Positions 1-9,015 of a stretch of DNA of 64,000 bases are shown piece by piece. Where the stretch lies: positions 81,528 through 145,527 of the forward strand of contig NZ_JACXXO010000013.1 in NCBI RefSeq assembly GCF_017980685.1. The letters are read 5' to 3'. The notes beneath the pieces are model-generated. The model was given only the letters and a program-made list of their open reading frames with translations, searched no databases and was not told where the DNA came from. This DNA is from Pseudomonas iridis (GTDB lineage Bacteria; Pseudomonadota; Gammaproteobacteria; Pseudomonadales; Pseudomonadaceae). Within the stretch, counting starts at the first letter, position 1. Each line of letters starts with the position of its first letter. A program made the translations under genes and the position numbers.

Positions 1-1087
1 TGTCGTGCACCGGAAAATGCGCGCCGACCTTGTTGATCAGGATCAGCTCGGGCTTGTCGTCGTTGAGCAGCTCGATCAGCTTCGCGGCGGCGGCCATATC
101 TCGGTCGCGCACGCTGGTGCGGTCGAATTGGACAAACTCGTCGATGTCCTTTATCTCGGCGTCGTTCATCAGGTTCTGCAGGTTGCCACCGGTACGTTGG
201 GCGTCGATGTACACCGTGCGCAGGCCGGCCTTTTTTGCGTACTGCCAGATCGACGGCAGGGTGCTGTTGATGCGCATGTAGTCGGCGCGGGTGCCACCGT
301 AGCGCAGGGTGATGTTGGTGTCGGCGCTGCAATTGGCGATGGACGCGGCATAACCGTAATTGAAGATGTCGACGCCTGCGTGGGGCTGTTTGAGGTTGCT
401 GTGCACGCCAAATGGCGCGTTGATATCCAGATAATTGCCGGAGATGCTTTCGTCGATGATCAGCACGATGTCGTGCCCCACCGCTTGCGAACTGCGCGCC
501 AGCGTGACCGGCTCACGCGGGCCGACGGTGTTGTGCAGCGCCTCATAGGCAAACAGGTTCAGATAGGCTAACGGCGTGTACATGATCGGCAAACCGCGAG
601 CACCCTCGCCCGCGCGCAAAAACAGCACCGCGCTGAGCAGCAGCACGCCACACAACGGCGCCGCCACGCGCAACGCGTTCGGCACGATGAGCGAATGGCG
701 CGGCTTGAGACCGATGGCAAACAACAGCAGCAGGCCATTGAGCGCGCTGTGGATGATTGCGTCCCGGTACTGGTAAGCCGCTTCCTGAATGAAGCCGCCG
801 GAATACACCAGCGAGACAAAATTGCTGTAGCTCAGGTAATCCGCGGTGACCCGGGTATAGATGTCGAAAAACACCGCCGAACCAAACATCACCAATGCGA
901 ATAGATGTCGAATGAGTGTCTGCCGTATATACGCCGTTAGATATAACGCAAAAGTAAGCGCCAAAAACATCGCGCCAAAAAGAAGTATAGAAAAACCCAG
1001 GCCGATAGCATTTACCCGCTCAATGTAATAAGCGGAGTAAAACAACAAATAGATAATTAAAAGCAGTTCTTTCGCATATCTGGACAT
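1..1087 (-). CDS. Sulfatase-like/phosphoethanolamine transferase-like membrane protein (5' part)
   Basis: Reading the minus strand from ATG at 1087 gives 362 codons open to the window edge, so the C-terminus is missing. The first ~165 residues hold several hydrophobic segments (an inner-membrane N-terminal domain). A soluble domain follows, starting near DIVLIIDESISGNYL; this matches the first metal-site strand of the alkaline phosphatase superfamily. A segment NCSADTN resembles the Cys-flanked Thr nucleophile region of EptA-type phosphoethanolamine transferases, followed by a LPSIWQYAKKAGL stretch usual in that family. The likely role is transfer of a phospho-alcohol group to lipid A or a surface glycan at the periplasmic face of the inner membrane. 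It is divergent from the polysaccharide operon. The superfamily is fairly sure; the substrate is unknown. Confidence 0.75.
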   Translation of the reverse strand, partial: MSRYAKELLLIIYLLFYSAYYIERVNAIGLGFSILLFGAMFLALTFALYLTAYIRQTLIRHLFALVMFGSAVFFDIYTRVTADYLSYSNFVSLVYSGGFIQEAAYQYRDAIIHSALNGLLLLFAIGLKPRHSLIVPNALRVAAPLCGVLLLSAVLFLRAGEGARGLPIMYTPLAYLNLFAYEALHNTVGPREPVTLARSSQAVGHDIVLIIDESISGNYLDINAPFGVHSNLKQPHAGVDIFNYGYAASIANCSADTNITLRYGGTRADYMRINSTLPSIWQYAKKAGLRTVYIDAQRTGGNLQNLMNDAEIKDIDEFVQFDRTSVRDRDMAAAAKLIELLNDDKPELILINKVGAHFPVHD

Positions 1088-1475
1088 GGCGATACCGGTC
1101 GTGCAAAAAGGCGGGGAGTCAAAGGTTTGTCGGGTAGAACCTGACACTAGCACCCAGCCATCAAAGCGCAAGAATTGACTGATTCTCCGGTAAAGCGTCA
1201 AAAAAACGTTGACTCAAATCTGACACACCTTCAGCTCCAGAAGCCTTTAAATGTAAGGCTTACAACCGTTTATCGCTTATTCTGAATCTGAACAAATCTG
1301 CAAAAAATCAACAAATCCAATCGCAGCAATGACTTGATGGCCAATCGCCAAAAAACCCTCAAGTGTTATACAGGTGCAACATGTCATTTTGCTGACACGC
1401 TTTTCAAACACTGCGCTATACCCCTTCTACGGTCTTCTAAAAACTTCTTCTTTTCGCTCTATCGAGGGTGCGCAG
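1088..1475. promoter_or_regulatory. Divergent intergenic region upstream of the polysaccharide operon
   Basis: This 388-bp AT-richer gap separates the minus-strand sulfatase-like gene from the plus-strand operon, so both promoters should lie here. A TTGACT (about 1210) and a TATACA (about 1369) are visible, but I found no pair with good -35/-10 spacing. An open frame runs through part of it into the dehydrogenase (from 1374), yet similarity to the family begins only at 1476. I see no other gene in the gap. Confidence 0.45.
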
Positions 1476-2828
1476 ATGGACGTGAGCGTATTTGGCACGG
1501 GCTATGTTGGACTTATACAAGCTGCCGCACTTGCAGATGTCGGACATCGGGTTTTATGCGTTGACATAGACCCGAAGAAGATTAAACAACTGCAACAAGC
1601 GGTGCCGCCCATTAGCGAACCAGGGCTGTCCAGCGCACTTGAAGAAAACATCAAGGCTGCGCGCCTTCTGTTCAGCACTCAGGCCAGCGACGCGGTCGAA
1701 CACGCCGAGCTGATTTTCATCGCGGTCGGCACCCCGGCCGATGAAGACGGCTCAGCTGACCTCAGCCATGTGCTCAACGTTGCCCGGCAGATCGCCGGTT
1801 TAATGGAGGCCGATCGTACCCTGATCATCAAATCCACGGTGCCGGTCGGCACCGCCGATCAAGTTCTCGCCACCGCCAACAGCGAATTGCTGCGCCGCGG
1901 CAGGACCGATTTGAACGTGCGCGTGGTCTCCAACCCCGAATTCCTCAAAGAAGGCAGCGCACTCGCCGATTGCATGCGCCCCGACCGGATCATCGTCGGC
2001 ACCCGCGATGAAGAGGCCCGCGAGCAAATGAGCGAGCTGTACGCGCCGTTCTGCCGCAACCACGAAAAACTCATGTTCATGGATAACCGCAGCGCCGAGC
2101 TGACCAAATACGCGGCCAACGCGATGCTCGCCACGCGCATCAGCTTCATGAACGAGCTGGCCAACCTCACCGAGTTGCTGGGCGCCGACATCGAATCAGT
2201 ACGCAAGGGCATCGGTTCCGACCCGCGCATCGGTTATCACTTTATCTATCCGGGCTGCGGCTTCGGTGGCTCGTGTTTCCCCAAGGATCTGCGCGCCCTG
2301 CTGCACACCGCCGAACACAACGGCATGCCGTTGAAACTGCTGCGCAGCGTCACCGACGTCAACGACAGTCAGCGGCACATCCTCTTCAGCAAGCTGAAAG
2401 CGCAGTTCCCCCAAGGCCTGGCCGGCAAGTCCATCGCGATCTGGGGCCTGGCGTTCAAGCCCAATACCGACGACATGCGTGAAGCCCCCAGCCGTTACTT
2501 GATGGATGCGTTGTGGGCCGAAGGTGCCAGCGTGCAGGCCTACGACCCGGAAGCCATGTCCGAGTGCCGGCGTCTCTATGGCTACCGTAACGATTTGCAC
2601 CTGTGCGCCACCCGTGACGACACGCTGGAAGATGCCGATGCGCTGGTGATCTGCACCGAGTGGAAAAACTTCCGCGTGGTGGATTTCGAGTGGCTGGCCA
2701 GCAAGCTGCGAGCGCGGGTGGTGATTGACGGACGCAACCTTTACAACCCGGAACATCTGGCCGCTGCAGGCCTGCATTACAGCGGCATCGGCCTGCGCCA
2801 CATCGCCCCCGAAGGGCTGCGCCCATGA
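1476..2828 (+). CDS. ugd: UDP-glucose 6-dehydrogenase
   Basis: This 450-aa enzyme oxidises UDP-glucose to UDP-glucuronate with NAD+, supplying the acidic sugar for the polysaccharide. The N-terminal Rossmann motif GTGYVG is at residues 7-12, the KSTVPVGT and NPEFLKEGSA blocks follow, and the catalytic Cys (about residue 267) sits in GCGFGGSCFPKD. The C-terminal domain has the AFKPNTDDMREAPS signature. The frame is open upstream to 1374, but the family motif starts right after the ATG at 1476, which has a GAGGGT ribosome-binding site; I chose that start. Its stop overlaps the next start (ATGA). It is the first gene of the operon. GDP-mannose dehydrogenase (AlgD) is the main alternative; the neighbouring glucuronate-type epimerase favours Ugd. 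Confidence 0.93.
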   Translation: MDVSVFGTGYVGLIQAAALADVGHRVLCVDIDPKKIKQLQQAVPPISEPGLSSALEENIKAARLLFSTQASDAVEHAELIFIAVGTPADEDGSADLSHVLNVARQIAGLMEADRTLIIKSTVPVGTADQVLATANSELLRRGRTDLNVRVVSNPEFLKEGSALADCMRPDRIIVGTRDEEAREQMSELYAPFCRNHEKLMFMDNRSAELTKYAANAMLATRISFMNELANLTELLGADIESVRKGIGSDPRIGYHFIYPGCGFGGSCFPKDLRALLHTAEHNGMPLKLLRSVTDVNDSQRHILFSKLKAQFPQGLAGKSIAIWGLAFKPNTDDMREAPSRYLMDALWAEGASVQAYDPEAMSECRRLYGYRNDLHLCATRDDTLEDADALVICTEWKNFRVVDFEWLASKLRARVVIDGRNLYNPEHLAAAGLHYSGIGLRHIAPEGLRP

Positions 2829-3862
2829 AAATCCTGGTCACCGGCGCGGCCGGCTTCATTGGTGCCCATTGCGTTTTGCGGCTGATGCGCGACGGACACA
2901 CAGTGGTCGGTCTGGATAATTTCAACGCCTACTACGATCCGCAGCTCAAGCACGACCGCGTGCAATGGGTGCGTGAGCAGGTCGGCGATTTCCAGCTCGC
3001 TACGGTTGACCTGGCCGATGCGTCGGCCATCGAAGCGCTGTTCGTCCGGGAATGTCCGCAAGTGGTCATCCATCTCGCCGCGCAAGCCGGGGTGCGTTAT
3101 TCGCTGGAGAATCCACGGGCGTACCTGGACAGCAATCTGCAGGGTTTCCTCAACATTCTGGAGAGCTGCCGGCAGCATCCGGTGGAGCACCTGATCTACG
3201 CCTCGTCGAGTTCGGTGTATGGCGCCAACCAGACCACGCCGTATTCGGTGAAGGACGGCGTCAATCATCCGCTGTCGCTGTACGCAGCGACCAAGAAAGC
3301 CAACGAACTGATGGCTCACAGCTACAGCCACTTGTTTGGCATTCCCTGCACCGGGCTGCGCTTTTTTACCGTGTACGGGCCGTGGGGCCGGCCGGACATG
3401 TCGCCGATCCAGTTCGCCAAGGCGATCAGCGAGGGGCAACCGCTGAAGCTGTTCAACTACGGCGAGCATCAGCGCGATTTCACCTACATCGACGACATCA
3501 TCGAAAGCATCGCCCGCCTCATCCCGCAACCGCCACAAGCCAACCCTGAATGGAACCGCGAACAGCCCGACCCCGCCAGCAGCATGGCGCCGTGGCGGCT
3601 GTTCAACATCGGCGGCCAGCACCCGGTGGAATTGAAAACCTACCTGGCGCTGATCGAAAAACACCTCGGTCAAAAAGCCGTGGTCGAGCTGCTGCCCTTG
3701 CAGCCGGGCGACGTCCTCAACACTTGTGCCGAAGCCAGCGATCTGGCCCAGGCCACCGGTTTTCAGCCCCGAATAGCGCTGGATGACGGACTCGGGCGCT
3801 TCATCGCCTGGTTCCGTGACTACTACCCAACTGCCTATCGCCCACGCGCCGCACGCGGCTGA
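2825..3862 (+). CDS. NAD-dependent epimerase, UDP-glucuronate 4-epimerase type
   Basis: This 345-aa extended short-chain dehydrogenase starts with the nucleotide-binding GAAGFIG at residues 7-13. It has the catalytic Tyr153-x3-Lys157 in SLYAATKK and the conserved RFFTVYGPWGRPDM block typical of UDP-glucuronate epimerases (WbnF/LpsL/Cap1J group). It probably converts UDP-glucuronate to UDP-galacturonate, using the product of the preceding gene. It overlaps that gene by 4 bp and ends 18 bp before the next start, so the three are co-transcribed. The exact sugar product (galacturonate or another 4-epimer) is inferred from family and neighbour. Confidence 0.9.
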   Translation: MKILVTGAAGFIGAHCVLRLMRDGHTVVGLDNFNAYYDPQLKHDRVQWVREQVGDFQLATVDLADASAIEALFVRECPQVVIHLAAQAGVRYSLENPRAYLDSNLQGFLNILESCRQHPVEHLIYASSSSVYGANQTTPYSVKDGVNHPLSLYAATKKANELMAHSYSHLFGIPCTGLRFFTVYGPWGRPDMSPIQFAKAISEGQPLKLFNYGEHQRDFTYIDDIIESIARLIPQPPQANPEWNREQPDPASSMAPWRLFNIGGQHPVELKTYLALIEKHLGQKAVVELLPLQPGDVLNTCAEASDLAQATGFQPRIALDDGLGRFIAWFRDYYPTAYRPRAARG

Positions 3863-3880
3863 CCATCAGTGGAGAACGTT

Positions 3881-4627
3881 ATGACTGGACATGAGAAAGC
3901 GATGCCGATGCAGGAACTGCGTCGTGACAAGCGCATAGACCCCGAGCACCGCATGCGCCTCGATGCCGCGATTCATCGCCAGGGTCGCGGTTGGGTGACT
4001 GGCCGTGACGGTGGCCGGCCATGGCAGGTGTCGCGGACCAATCGAATTGTGGCTTGTCTCGGCGCCCTGGCGATTCTGTTGGTGTTTTCGCCGCTGTTGA
4101 TCGGCCTGGCGCTGGCCGTCAAGTTCACCAGCCCGGGGCCGGTGATGTTCGTGCAGAAACGCACCGGTTATCGCGGGCGCAAATTCGGCATGTACAAATT
4201 CCGCACCATGGTTGCCAACGCCGAAGACCTCAAGGAATCGTTGCGCCACCTGAACAAGCACGGGGCCGACGCGATTGATTTCAAGATCGACAAGGACCCG
4301 AGAATCACCGGCATCGGCGGCTTTCTGCGCCGCACCAGCCTCGACGAACTGCCCAACCTGATCAACGTGATCAGCGGCGACATGCGTCTGGTCGGCCCCC
4401 GTCCGACCTCCTTCAATGCTTACCGCTACAAGGACAATCACCTCGCTCGCTTGAGCATCTATCCCGGAATGACCGGCCTGTGGCAGATCTCCGGACGCAG
4501 CAACATCGACTTCGACCAGCGCGTTGAGTTGGACCTCAGCTATATCGCCGAGCAGAGCCTTCTGCTTGATCTGAAGATCCTGTTGAAAACCCCCTTCAAA
4601 GTATTCAGCGGCCACGGAGCAAGCTAA
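3881..4627 (+). CDS. Undecaprenyl-phosphate sugar-1-phosphate transferase (initiating enzyme)
   Basis: This 248-aa protein belongs to the bacterial sugar transferase family (WcaJ/ExoY/PssY type). One membrane segment lies at residues 56-80. It is followed by the hallmark SPGPVMFVQKRTGYRGRKF and YKFRTM, then RRTSLDELPNL and SGDMRLVGPRP. It would load the first sugar phosphate onto undecaprenyl phosphate at the cytoplasmic face and so begin repeat-unit assembly. It lacks the long multi-TM N-terminal part of WcaJ, so it is the short form. A GTG at 3869 is in frame, but ATG 3881 has GGAG six bases upstream. The stop overlaps the next start. Confidence 0.92.
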   Translation: MTGHEKAMPMQELRRDKRIDPEHRMRLDAAIHRQGRGWVTGRDGGRPWQVSRTNRIVACLGALAILLVFSPLLIGLALAVKFTSPGPVMFVQKRTGYRGRKFGMYKFRTMVANAEDLKESLRHLNKHGADAIDFKIDKDPRITGIGGFLRRTSLDELPNLINVISGDMRLVGPRPTSFNAYRYKDNHLARLSIYPGMTGLWQISGRSNIDFDQRVELDLSYIAEQSLLLDLKILLKTPFKVFSGHGAS

Positions 4628-5274
4628 TGGACGGTTCAACCAATAAAAGCCTGAGCATCGCCAACCCCAGCGAATCGAACCTGACCTCGACCGTGCTGGA
4701 TCTGGATCTGCGGATTCTGTTCCTGACCGCCGCCAACCCCGGCGCCGGCACCACCACCAGCGCGCTGGCACTGGCCAGTCAACTGGCGCAGATGAGCAGC
4801 GGCCAGGTGCTGCTGGTCGACGCCAGCCAATCGGCGAGCAACCTGACCCAGCAGATGAACCTGAGCAAGGAGCGCGGCCTGCGCGACCTGCTGTTCAACC
4901 CGGACAACCCGCCGCTGTTGCAGGACTGCGTGGTGCAGATTTCGAGCCTGCCATTCGACGTGCTGCCCAACGGCCGGCCGATCCGCACCATGGAACACCT
5001 GACCGCCGAGCGCCTGAGCCCGTTGCTCGATCAGTTGGGCAGCCGGTACCGCTTCGTGGTGATCGATGGCGACGCGGTGTATTCCGCCGCCGACACGCTG
5101 GTCATCAGCACCCAGGTCGATGGCGTGGTGTTCGTGGTTCGCGCCGAAGACACCCGTTGGGAAGTCGCCCAGGCCGCCGTGCAACGCCTTACCCAGGCCG
5201 GGGCAAAAGTGGTCGGCAGCGTGTTCAACCGGCGCAAGTACTACATGCCCAAGTGGCTTTACAAAAATCTGTGA
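4627..5274 (+). CDS. CpsD/CapB-like (BY-kinase family) ATPase with degenerate P-loop
   Basis: This 215-aa protein aligns in order with the cytoplasmic domain of bacterial tyrosine kinases: a P-loop region ANPGAGTTTS at residues 36-45, VLLVDAS (Walker A' region) and FVVIDGD (Walker B region). The lysine expected in the P-loop (GxGKS/T) is Thr here, and the Walker B region lacks the usual DTPP. Three tyrosines lie in the last ~12 residues (KYYMPKWLY), short of a full tyrosine cluster. It probably acts as a non-catalytic or atypical partner of the GumC-like protein two genes downstream. The start overlaps the preceding stop (TAATG). Confidence 0.82.
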   Translation: MDGSTNKSLSIANPSESNLTSTVLDLDLRILFLTAANPGAGTTTSALALASQLAQMSSGQVLLVDASQSASNLTQQMNLSKERGLRDLLFNPDNPPLLQDCVVQISSLPFDVLPNGRPIRTMEHLTAERLSPLLDQLGSRYRFVVIDGDAVYSAADTLVISTQVDGVVFVVRAEDTRWEVAQAAVQRLTQAGAKVVGSVFNRRKYYMPKWLYKNL

Positions 5275-5295
5275 GCAACCGCAAAGGATGACGCC

Positions 5296-6318
5296 ATGAA
5301 CGCCAAAATGCTTGTCTTGCTCTTGCTGCCGCTTGCGGGCTGCTCCAGCAATTCCGATACCCGCAACATGCCGGTGAATATCCTCACCGCCACCCCGGCC
5401 AACGCCCAGGCAACCGATATGCCGAAGATCGAGCAGACCCTGCGCCCGCAGGATGTGCTGGACGTGATCTTCCACATCAGCACCAGCGGTTCGGATGCCT
5501 ACCGCGTGCAGTCGGGTGATCAGATCGGCCTGAATTTCACCGCTGCCAGCCAGCTCAACGGCAATCAACTGGTGCTGCCCGACGGCACCATCGAACTGCC
5601 GGGCGCCAACACCTCGGTGAAAATCGCCGGGCTGACCAGCGATGAGGCGCGGCAGGAAATCCAGCGGGTCTATCAGCGCAAACAACTGTTCCAGCCCAAC
5701 CGCAATCAGCTGACGGTGCAGATCATCAGCCCGTTGACCAACGAACAGAACCTGAAAAATGCACTGAACCACCCGGCCACCGGCATGAGCCGCGAGATCA
5801 CCGTCGGCACTGACGGCTACGCCAGTTTTCCGGAAATCGGCGCCGTGCCGCTACAAGGCATGACCATCAATCAGCTGGAAACCTTCCTTAATCAGAAGTA
5901 CGCGCAACTGCCGGGCCGAATGACGGTGGACGTGCTGCTCAAGTCCACCGCCGGCAATGAAATCTACGTACTCGGCGAAGTCGGCCAACCGGGTTCCTAC
6001 CCGATCCGTCGACCCGTGTCGGTGCTTGAGGCGCTGACTCTGGCGCGCGGCACCAACGTCAAGGCGCGGCTGGACTCGGTGGTGATCATGCGCCGCAACG
6101 GCAATCAGGTGCAGGCAGTGCACTACGACGTCGAAAAAGCCTTGTCCGGCGATGCTTCGCAAATCGCTTATCTGCAACCCGACGACATGCTTTTCGTGCC
6201 GAAAACCAAACTGGCCAGCGCCGGTGAACTGGCTCGGCAACTGGCGGACGTGGTGTTGTTCCAGGGCGTGGGCTTCAGCTTCGGCTACCGCGTCGACAAC
6301 AAAGACAGTGATAACTAA
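5296..6318 (+). CDS. Polysaccharide export outer-membrane lipoprotein (Wza-like)
   Basis: This 340-aa protein starts with a lipoprotein signal, with LAGC placing the acylated Cys at residue 16. A polysaccharide-export (Poly_export) domain follows from about residue 50 (RPQDVLDVIFHIS), then SLBB-like segments, including one around EIYVLGEVGQPGSYPI at 215-235. It should form the outer-membrane channel through which the finished polymer leaves. ATG 5296 follows an AAGGA site. The next gene begins 16 bp after the stop. The family is clear; the particular polymer is inferred from the operon. Confidence 0.92.
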   Translation: MNAKMLVLLLLPLAGCSSNSDTRNMPVNILTATPANAQATDMPKIEQTLRPQDVLDVIFHISTSGSDAYRVQSGDQIGLNFTAASQLNGNQLVLPDGTIELPGANTSVKIAGLTSDEARQEIQRVYQRKQLFQPNRNQLTVQIISPLTNEQNLKNALNHPATGMSREITVGTDGYASFPEIGAVPLQGMTINQLETFLNQKYAQLPGRMTVDVLLKSTAGNEIYVLGEVGQPGSYPIRRPVSVLEALTLARGTNVKARLDSVVIMRRNGNQVQAVHYDVEKALSGDASQIAYLQPDDMLFVPKTKLASAGELARQLADVVLFQGVGFSFGYRVDNKDSDN

Positions 6319-6334
6319 CTCTCAGGTGACCGAC

Positions 6335-7927
6335 ATGAACCCAAAGGAAAACTACCTGCACGAGTTCTTCAGGATCTTCTTCGCCAACAAGCAACTGGTG
6401 AAACGGGTCTTCCTGATCTTTGCAGTCATCGCCCTCCTGCTGCCATTGGTGCTCAAACAGAGCTTCGATATCACCGCGCAGGTGATCGTGCAGTCGAAAA
6501 AACTCTCCCAGGGTGACGCCACCACGTCGCTGACGGTGGACAACGCCACGTTCATTCCGCCGTCGCTGGCGGACATGGAAACCGAGAGCAACATCCTCCG
6601 GTCGCCAGCGCTGATCCGCCAGACCATCAGCGAGTTGCGCGACAAGGGCGAGTACACGCCTTCGCCGGGCATCTTCAGCAAACTGGTGAGCGAGCCGTTC
6701 AAACGCTACGTCAGTTCGCCGCTGCGCGAATACGTGATCAACCCGACGCGCAACATGCTCGGGCTGGAGACCGATCCGGTGCGAGACACGACGCTCGATG
6801 CGCTGACCCAACAGGCCATCGATAGCCTGAAGATCGAGACCCTGCCCGGCTCCAACGTGATCTCGATCATCTATGGCTTCCCGGACCCGCATCAAGGCAC
6901 GACGTTTGTCAGTGCCCTGCTGCAGAACTATCTGGTGAGCCGTCAGGCGCTGCAATCGATCGACCTGCCGCAGTCCTTCTACGAATCGAAGAAGCATCTC
7001 TATCAAGTGCGTCTCGATGGTCTGGAAGGCAACCGTCAGGCCTTGCTGGAAAGTGTCGGCGCCTCGGATCCGAAGGAAGAGATCACCTTCCGCCTGAACG
7101 CGATCAACACCGAAGAGCAGGCGCTGAACCTGTATCAGGATCGCCTGTTGCAGAGCCAGCGCTGGCTCGAATACCTGAAAACCGCTATGGCCGCCGCCAG
7201 TAGCAGCAAGCTCAACGATTACACCTTCCCCTTCACCTTCACCACTACCGTCGACAACGTGGCGTTCGAGGACCGGGAAATCAAACAGATGGGCGAACAA
7301 CTGACCACGCAGGTCAGCCGTTACATGAACGACCTGGCGGTCTTCCAGCCTGGCAGTGAACCGATGCTGCTGACCCGCGAGCAAATCGCCCGCACCCGTC
7401 AGCAGTTCCTCAAAGTGGTGAGCAACCGCATCCAGGAACGCACCGCCGATCTGGCCGTGGTCAAGCAGGTGATCGACCAGAAAACCGCGCGCATCACCGA
7501 GTTCAAGAACCGCATCCACGAGTTGCAGCAAACCCAGAGCAAGCTGCGGCAGATGGACACCGAGATTGATGCGATGCACGCCGCTTTTTCGACCTACGCC
7601 CAGCGGTTTGCCGAAAGCAGCACCACGCGCTCGCTCAACGACGACCTGTCCAACGCCCGCGTACTCAGCCCGCCGTTCGAACCGACCGAGGCGGCCTTCC
7701 CGAAACCGGGGCTGATTATTCCGTTCGGCCTGCTCACCGGTCTGTTGCTGGCGATCGCACTGGTCTACGTGCGTGAGTTCTTCGATCACCGCTTCAAACA
7801 CCCGGCGCAAATCAGCCACGAACTGGGCTTGCCGGTGCTGTTGGTGATCAACGACCAGAATGTACTGCCAAGCAATCCGCACAAGAGCTGGACGGTGCCA
7901 AGCTTCCTGCACTGGGTGCGCAATTGA
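6335..7927 (+). CDS. Chain-length determinant / GumC-like protein
   Basis: This 530-aa inner-membrane protein is of the Wzz/polysaccharide co-polymerase superfamily. One TM segment lies at about residues 24-41 and a second at about 455-478, enclosing a long periplasmic part rich in heptad-like helices (about 240-440). A short cytoplasmic tail follows, without a kinase domain. It should control chain length and bridge to the Wza-like exporter, with the CpsD-like protein as cytoplasmic partner. The frame is open upstream to 6152, inside the previous gene; ATG 6335 lies 16 bp after that gene's stop, and the predicted N-terminus (MNPKENYLHEFFR) fits the family. Confidence 0.88.
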   Translation: MNPKENYLHEFFRIFFANKQLVKRVFLIFAVIALLLPLVLKQSFDITAQVIVQSKKLSQGDATTSLTVDNATFIPPSLADMETESNILRSPALIRQTISELRDKGEYTPSPGIFSKLVSEPFKRYVSSPLREYVINPTRNMLGLETDPVRDTTLDALTQQAIDSLKIETLPGSNVISIIYGFPDPHQGTTFVSALLQNYLVSRQALQSIDLPQSFYESKKHLYQVRLDGLEGNRQALLESVGASDPKEEITFRLNAINTEEQALNLYQDRLLQSQRWLEYLKTAMAAASSSKLNDYTFPFTFTTTVDNVAFEDREIKQMGEQLTTQVSRYMNDLAVFQPGSEPMLLTREQIARTRQQFLKVVSNRIQERTADLAVVKQVIDQKTARITEFKNRIHELQQTQSKLRQMDTEIDAMHAAFSTYAQRFAESSTTRSLNDDLSNARVLSPPFEPTEAAFPKPGLIIPFGLLTGLLLAIALVYVREFFDHRFKHPAQISHELGLPVLLVINDQNVLPSNPHKSWTVPSFLHWVRN

Positions 7928-9015
7928 ACACCGCGCCCGCCCCGAACGCCGCCCTGCCGATCATTCATTTGCTCAGCAGCGGCGGTTTCTATGGGGCCGA
8001 ACGGATGTTGCTGGATCATTGCCTGGCGACGCCGGGGCAGCATCAGGTGCTGTTCCTCGACGCACCAGCAGAGCTGATCGCGCGGTTTCGTGAGGCCGGG
8101 GTGGACTGCCGGGGCTGTGCCGGGCTGGGGGAGTTGCTGCGGCACTTGCGGCAGCGGCAAAGCGAGCAGCCGCTGATCAACACCCACAATTTCAAAGGTC
8201 TGTTGTTTGGCTGGGTCGGCGCGACGTTGTTGCGCCTGCCGCTGGTGATCACCCAACACGGCTTCACCCCGCGCAGCCGCAAGCAAAAGTTCTACACCTG
8301 GCTGAGCCTGCAACTGTGCCGCACCGCCTCGGTAGATCGGGTGGTCTGCGTCGCGGAAAGCATCGCGCTGCTGCACCGTCAGGCCAGTGTACGGGCGGAG
8401 AAGCTGCAGGTAATTCCCAATGGCTTGCCAGCCGCGGCGGCGCTGGTGCATGACGCCGATCGGCAGCGCTGGCTCGCGGGTTATGTCGGGCGTCTGAGCA
8501 GCGAGAAAGGCCCGGATCTGTTTCTCGATGCACTGATCCCGCTGTGTCATCAACATGCGCAACTGGATGCGGTGATGCTCGGCGACGGCCCGGAACGCGA
8601 GGTATTGCAGGCGCGAATCGATGCCGCTGGCTTGCAGCAACGGATTCGTCTGCCGGGTTACCAGATCGCCATGCAACCGTGGTGGCAGCAACTCGATGCG
8701 CTGGTGATCAGCTCGCGCACCGAGGGTACGCCGATGATTTTGCTGGAGGCGATGCAGGCCGGTGTGCCGGTGGTGGCGTTTGGCGTTGGCGGGATTCCCG
8801 ATGTGCTGGAACACCGACACAACGGTTTGCTCGTCGAACCCGTCGACAGCGCGGCCCTCGCCCGTCAGCTCGACACGCTGTTGACCGAGCCGAAACTGGC
8901 GCGGCAACTGCGTGATAACGCAAAACGCACGCAACTGGATCGCTACGACCTCAAGGCTCTCGCCGAGCGCTGGTCGCAGCTGTACATCCGCACGGCACGG
9001 GAGGCACGCGCATGA
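7924..9015 (+). CDS. Glycosyltransferase family 4 (GT-B fold)
   Basis: This 363-aa protein has the N-terminal SSGGFYGAERML motif, a central AGYVGRLSSEKGPDLF that marks the start of the nucleotide-sugar domain, and EGTPMILLE (an EX7E motif near residue 267) followed by GVPVVAFGVGG. These are the signature of retaining GT-B enzymes. It would add one sugar to the lipid-linked repeat unit. The likely start is TTG at 7924, overlapping the preceding TGA (TTGA); no ATG nearby keeps the conserved N-terminus. The next gene overlaps it by 4 bp. Confidence 0.88.
   Translation: MNTAPAPNAALPIIHLLSSGGFYGAERMLLDHCLATPGQHQVLFLDAPAELIARFREAGVDCRGCAGLGELLRHLRQRQSEQPLINTHNFKGLLFGWVGATLLRLPLVITQHGFTPRSRKQKFYTWLSLQLCRTASVDRVVCVAESIALLHRQASVRAEKLQVIPNGLPAAAALVHDADRQRWLAGYVGRLSSEKGPDLFLDALIPLCHQHAQLDAVMLGDGPEREVLQARIDAAGLQQRIRLPGYQIAMQPWWQQLDALVISSRTEGTPMILLEAMQAGVPVVAFGVGGIPDVLEHRHNGLLVEPVDSAALARQLDTLLTEPKLARQLRDNAKRTQLDRYDLKALAERWSQLYIRTAREARA

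Noticed and set aside
5..571. Open frame of 188 codons on the plus strand at the window start
   Set aside because: It is opposite the sulfatase-like gene on the minus strand, which has motifs and a clear start; the plus frame shows none.
6275..7912. Open frame of 545 codons on the minus strand
   Set aside because: Complement of the GumC-like gene; composition is an artefact of high-GC coding DNA.
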